Part shown: piece after piece, positions 63,516 to 64,000 of the stretch
Layout of the letters: every line of letters starts with the position of its first letter
Numbering within the stretch: the first letter of the stretch is position 1
NCBI GenBank assembly: GCA_041665605.1
Contig: JBAYIO010000003.1
Span: 1-64,000, forward strand
Direction: 5' to 3'
Length of the DNA stretch: 64,000 nt
Source: CAIPAT01 sp041665605
GTDB lineage: Bacteria > Verrucomicrobiota > Lentisphaeria > Victivallales > Victivallaceae
Made by a program: the position numbers and the translations under genes
The notes under the pieces: generated by a model
Seen by the model: only the letters and a program-made list of their open reading frames with translations
Databases searched by the model: none
What the model was told of the DNA's origin: nothing

Positions 63516-64000
63516 CTATTGCCGGGGCTGTTCGTTCTGCAGAAGTTCCACTGAGAAGAACACCGGGTCGGAAGCCCGGCCCAGGAACGTATTCTGTTCG
63601 GGCTGGGGAGCCTGCGGGGTGATCAGTTCAAAACCGGCGCCTTTGCAGGATTTGACTAGATTCACCAGTTGCCCTTTGGTCATTAAGGTCTGGGCTTTGA
63701 AAGAGTTGCCGTTGACTGCGGTGCTGATGTCCTTCTGCGGCACTCCGTAGCGGTCAAGCAGCTTTTTGAAGGTTACCGCCGAGTCCTTAATATCCGGAAC
63801 GACCCATACCTGATGAACACTGCCGCCGATCGGCGCCGGTTTACCGGATTTGCCGTCCGCAGTGCTGTCTATTTTAAACACCGGATTGAACGAATTGCCG
63901 TAATCAACGTTGACCAGATTTTGCAGCGGTACTGCATTTTCGGCAATTGCGCCGCTTAATACGCCGCTGTCCGAACCGGTGTAGTACGGATACAACTCCT
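63516..64000 (-). CDS. C-terminal fragment of an unrecognised protein (cut by right window edge)
   Basis: The frame is open from the window edge to a stop at 63516, giving at least 161 residues. The visible part (SGAIAENAVPLQNLVNVDYG; HQVWVVPDIKDSAVTFKKLL; NTFLGRASDPVFFSVELLQN) has no signal peptide or membrane segment, because the start is missing. Repeated short beta-alpha blocks suggest a periplasmic alpha/beta domain. It converges with the preceding gene with only 18 bases between the stops. Confidence 0.6.
   Translation of the reverse strand, partial: ELYPYYTGSDSGVLSGAIAENAVPLQNLVNVDYGNSFNPVFKIDSTADGKSGKPAPIGGSVHQVWVVPDIKDSAVTFKKLLDRYGVPQKDISTAVNGNSFKAQTLMTKGQLVNLVKSCKGAGFELITPQAPQPEQNTFLGRASDPVFFSVELLQNEQPRQ

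Overview
The window looks like a chromosomal segment of a strictly anaerobic, fermentative, carbohydrate-using bacterium, most plausibly of the PVC superphylum (Lentisphaerota/Victivallales-like). This assignment is inferred from gene content, not from a marker gene. The supporting content is pyruvate phosphate dikinase, a trimeric NAD-linked [FeFe]-hydrogenase with a sensory [FeFe]-hydrogenase, glycan phosphorylase and hexosaminidase genes, a planctomycete/verrucomicrobial-style small sigma factor with a FecR-like partner, sulfatase-modifying-type proteins, and extensive REP-like intergenic repeats. No rRNA or tRNA gene was recognised.

Layout. 0-3.8 kb: edge of an ISKra4-like transposase gene, ppdK and a small lipoprotein. 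4.7-10.5 kb: a GntR/LacI-type regulator with GH94 and GH20 genes for beta-linked (amino)sugar use. 10.5-22.5 kb (minus strand): a surface-protein export operon. It encodes a TibC-like protein O-heptosyltransferase, a 2062-residue protein (IdeS-like cysteine protease domain, AIDA-type strand-loop-strand repeats, Calx-beta, FN3-like and PPC repeats), a small protein, and a type I secretion ABC transporter with its HlyD adaptor. 22.8-28.7 kb: aminotransferase, Gfo/Idh/MocA oxidoreductase, ceramidase-like protein, NagB-like and PIG-L-like genes (amino-sugar metabolism), then an AbrB-like small gene. 28.7-35.3 kb: repeat island followed by a defence-type island (type IIG restriction-modification enzyme, DUF3800 remnant, FRG protein, duplicated restriction-gene tail, GxxExxY protein). 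35.4-43.0 kb (minus): hydABC-like hydrogenase operon led by a sensory hydrogenase and a SpoIIE/PP2C phosphatase. 43.3-46.2 kb: inositol monophosphatase, Spo0M-like protein, RuvC, YebC. 46.3-54.8 kb: a second repeat island and an A+T-rich accessory region. 54.9-63.5 kb: sigma factor/FecR pair, exported proteins, an FGE-like protein, and an MBOAT plus SGNH pair for polysaccharide O-acetylation.

The best candidate for an undescribed system is 50.5-54.0 kb. A stand-alone reverse transcriptase with an intact catalytic core is followed by a roughly 149-nt intergenic element folding into a long closing stem with several internal hairpins. Next come a four-helix membrane protein and an unrecognised 347-residue protein, all on one strand. 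This layout (RT + structured RNA + membrane protein) resembles defence-associated RT systems, but I cannot assign it to a named type.

A second theme is the repeat islands (3.9-4.5, 28.75-29.9, 37.15-37.65, 46.3-47.5 kb). They are built from short hairpins whose stems vary by compensatory changes. Four copies of a 20-bp motif (ATATATAG..TTTGTCAA) occur in one orientation, at the right edge of three islands and once alone upstream of the RT; each precedes a plus-strand gene.
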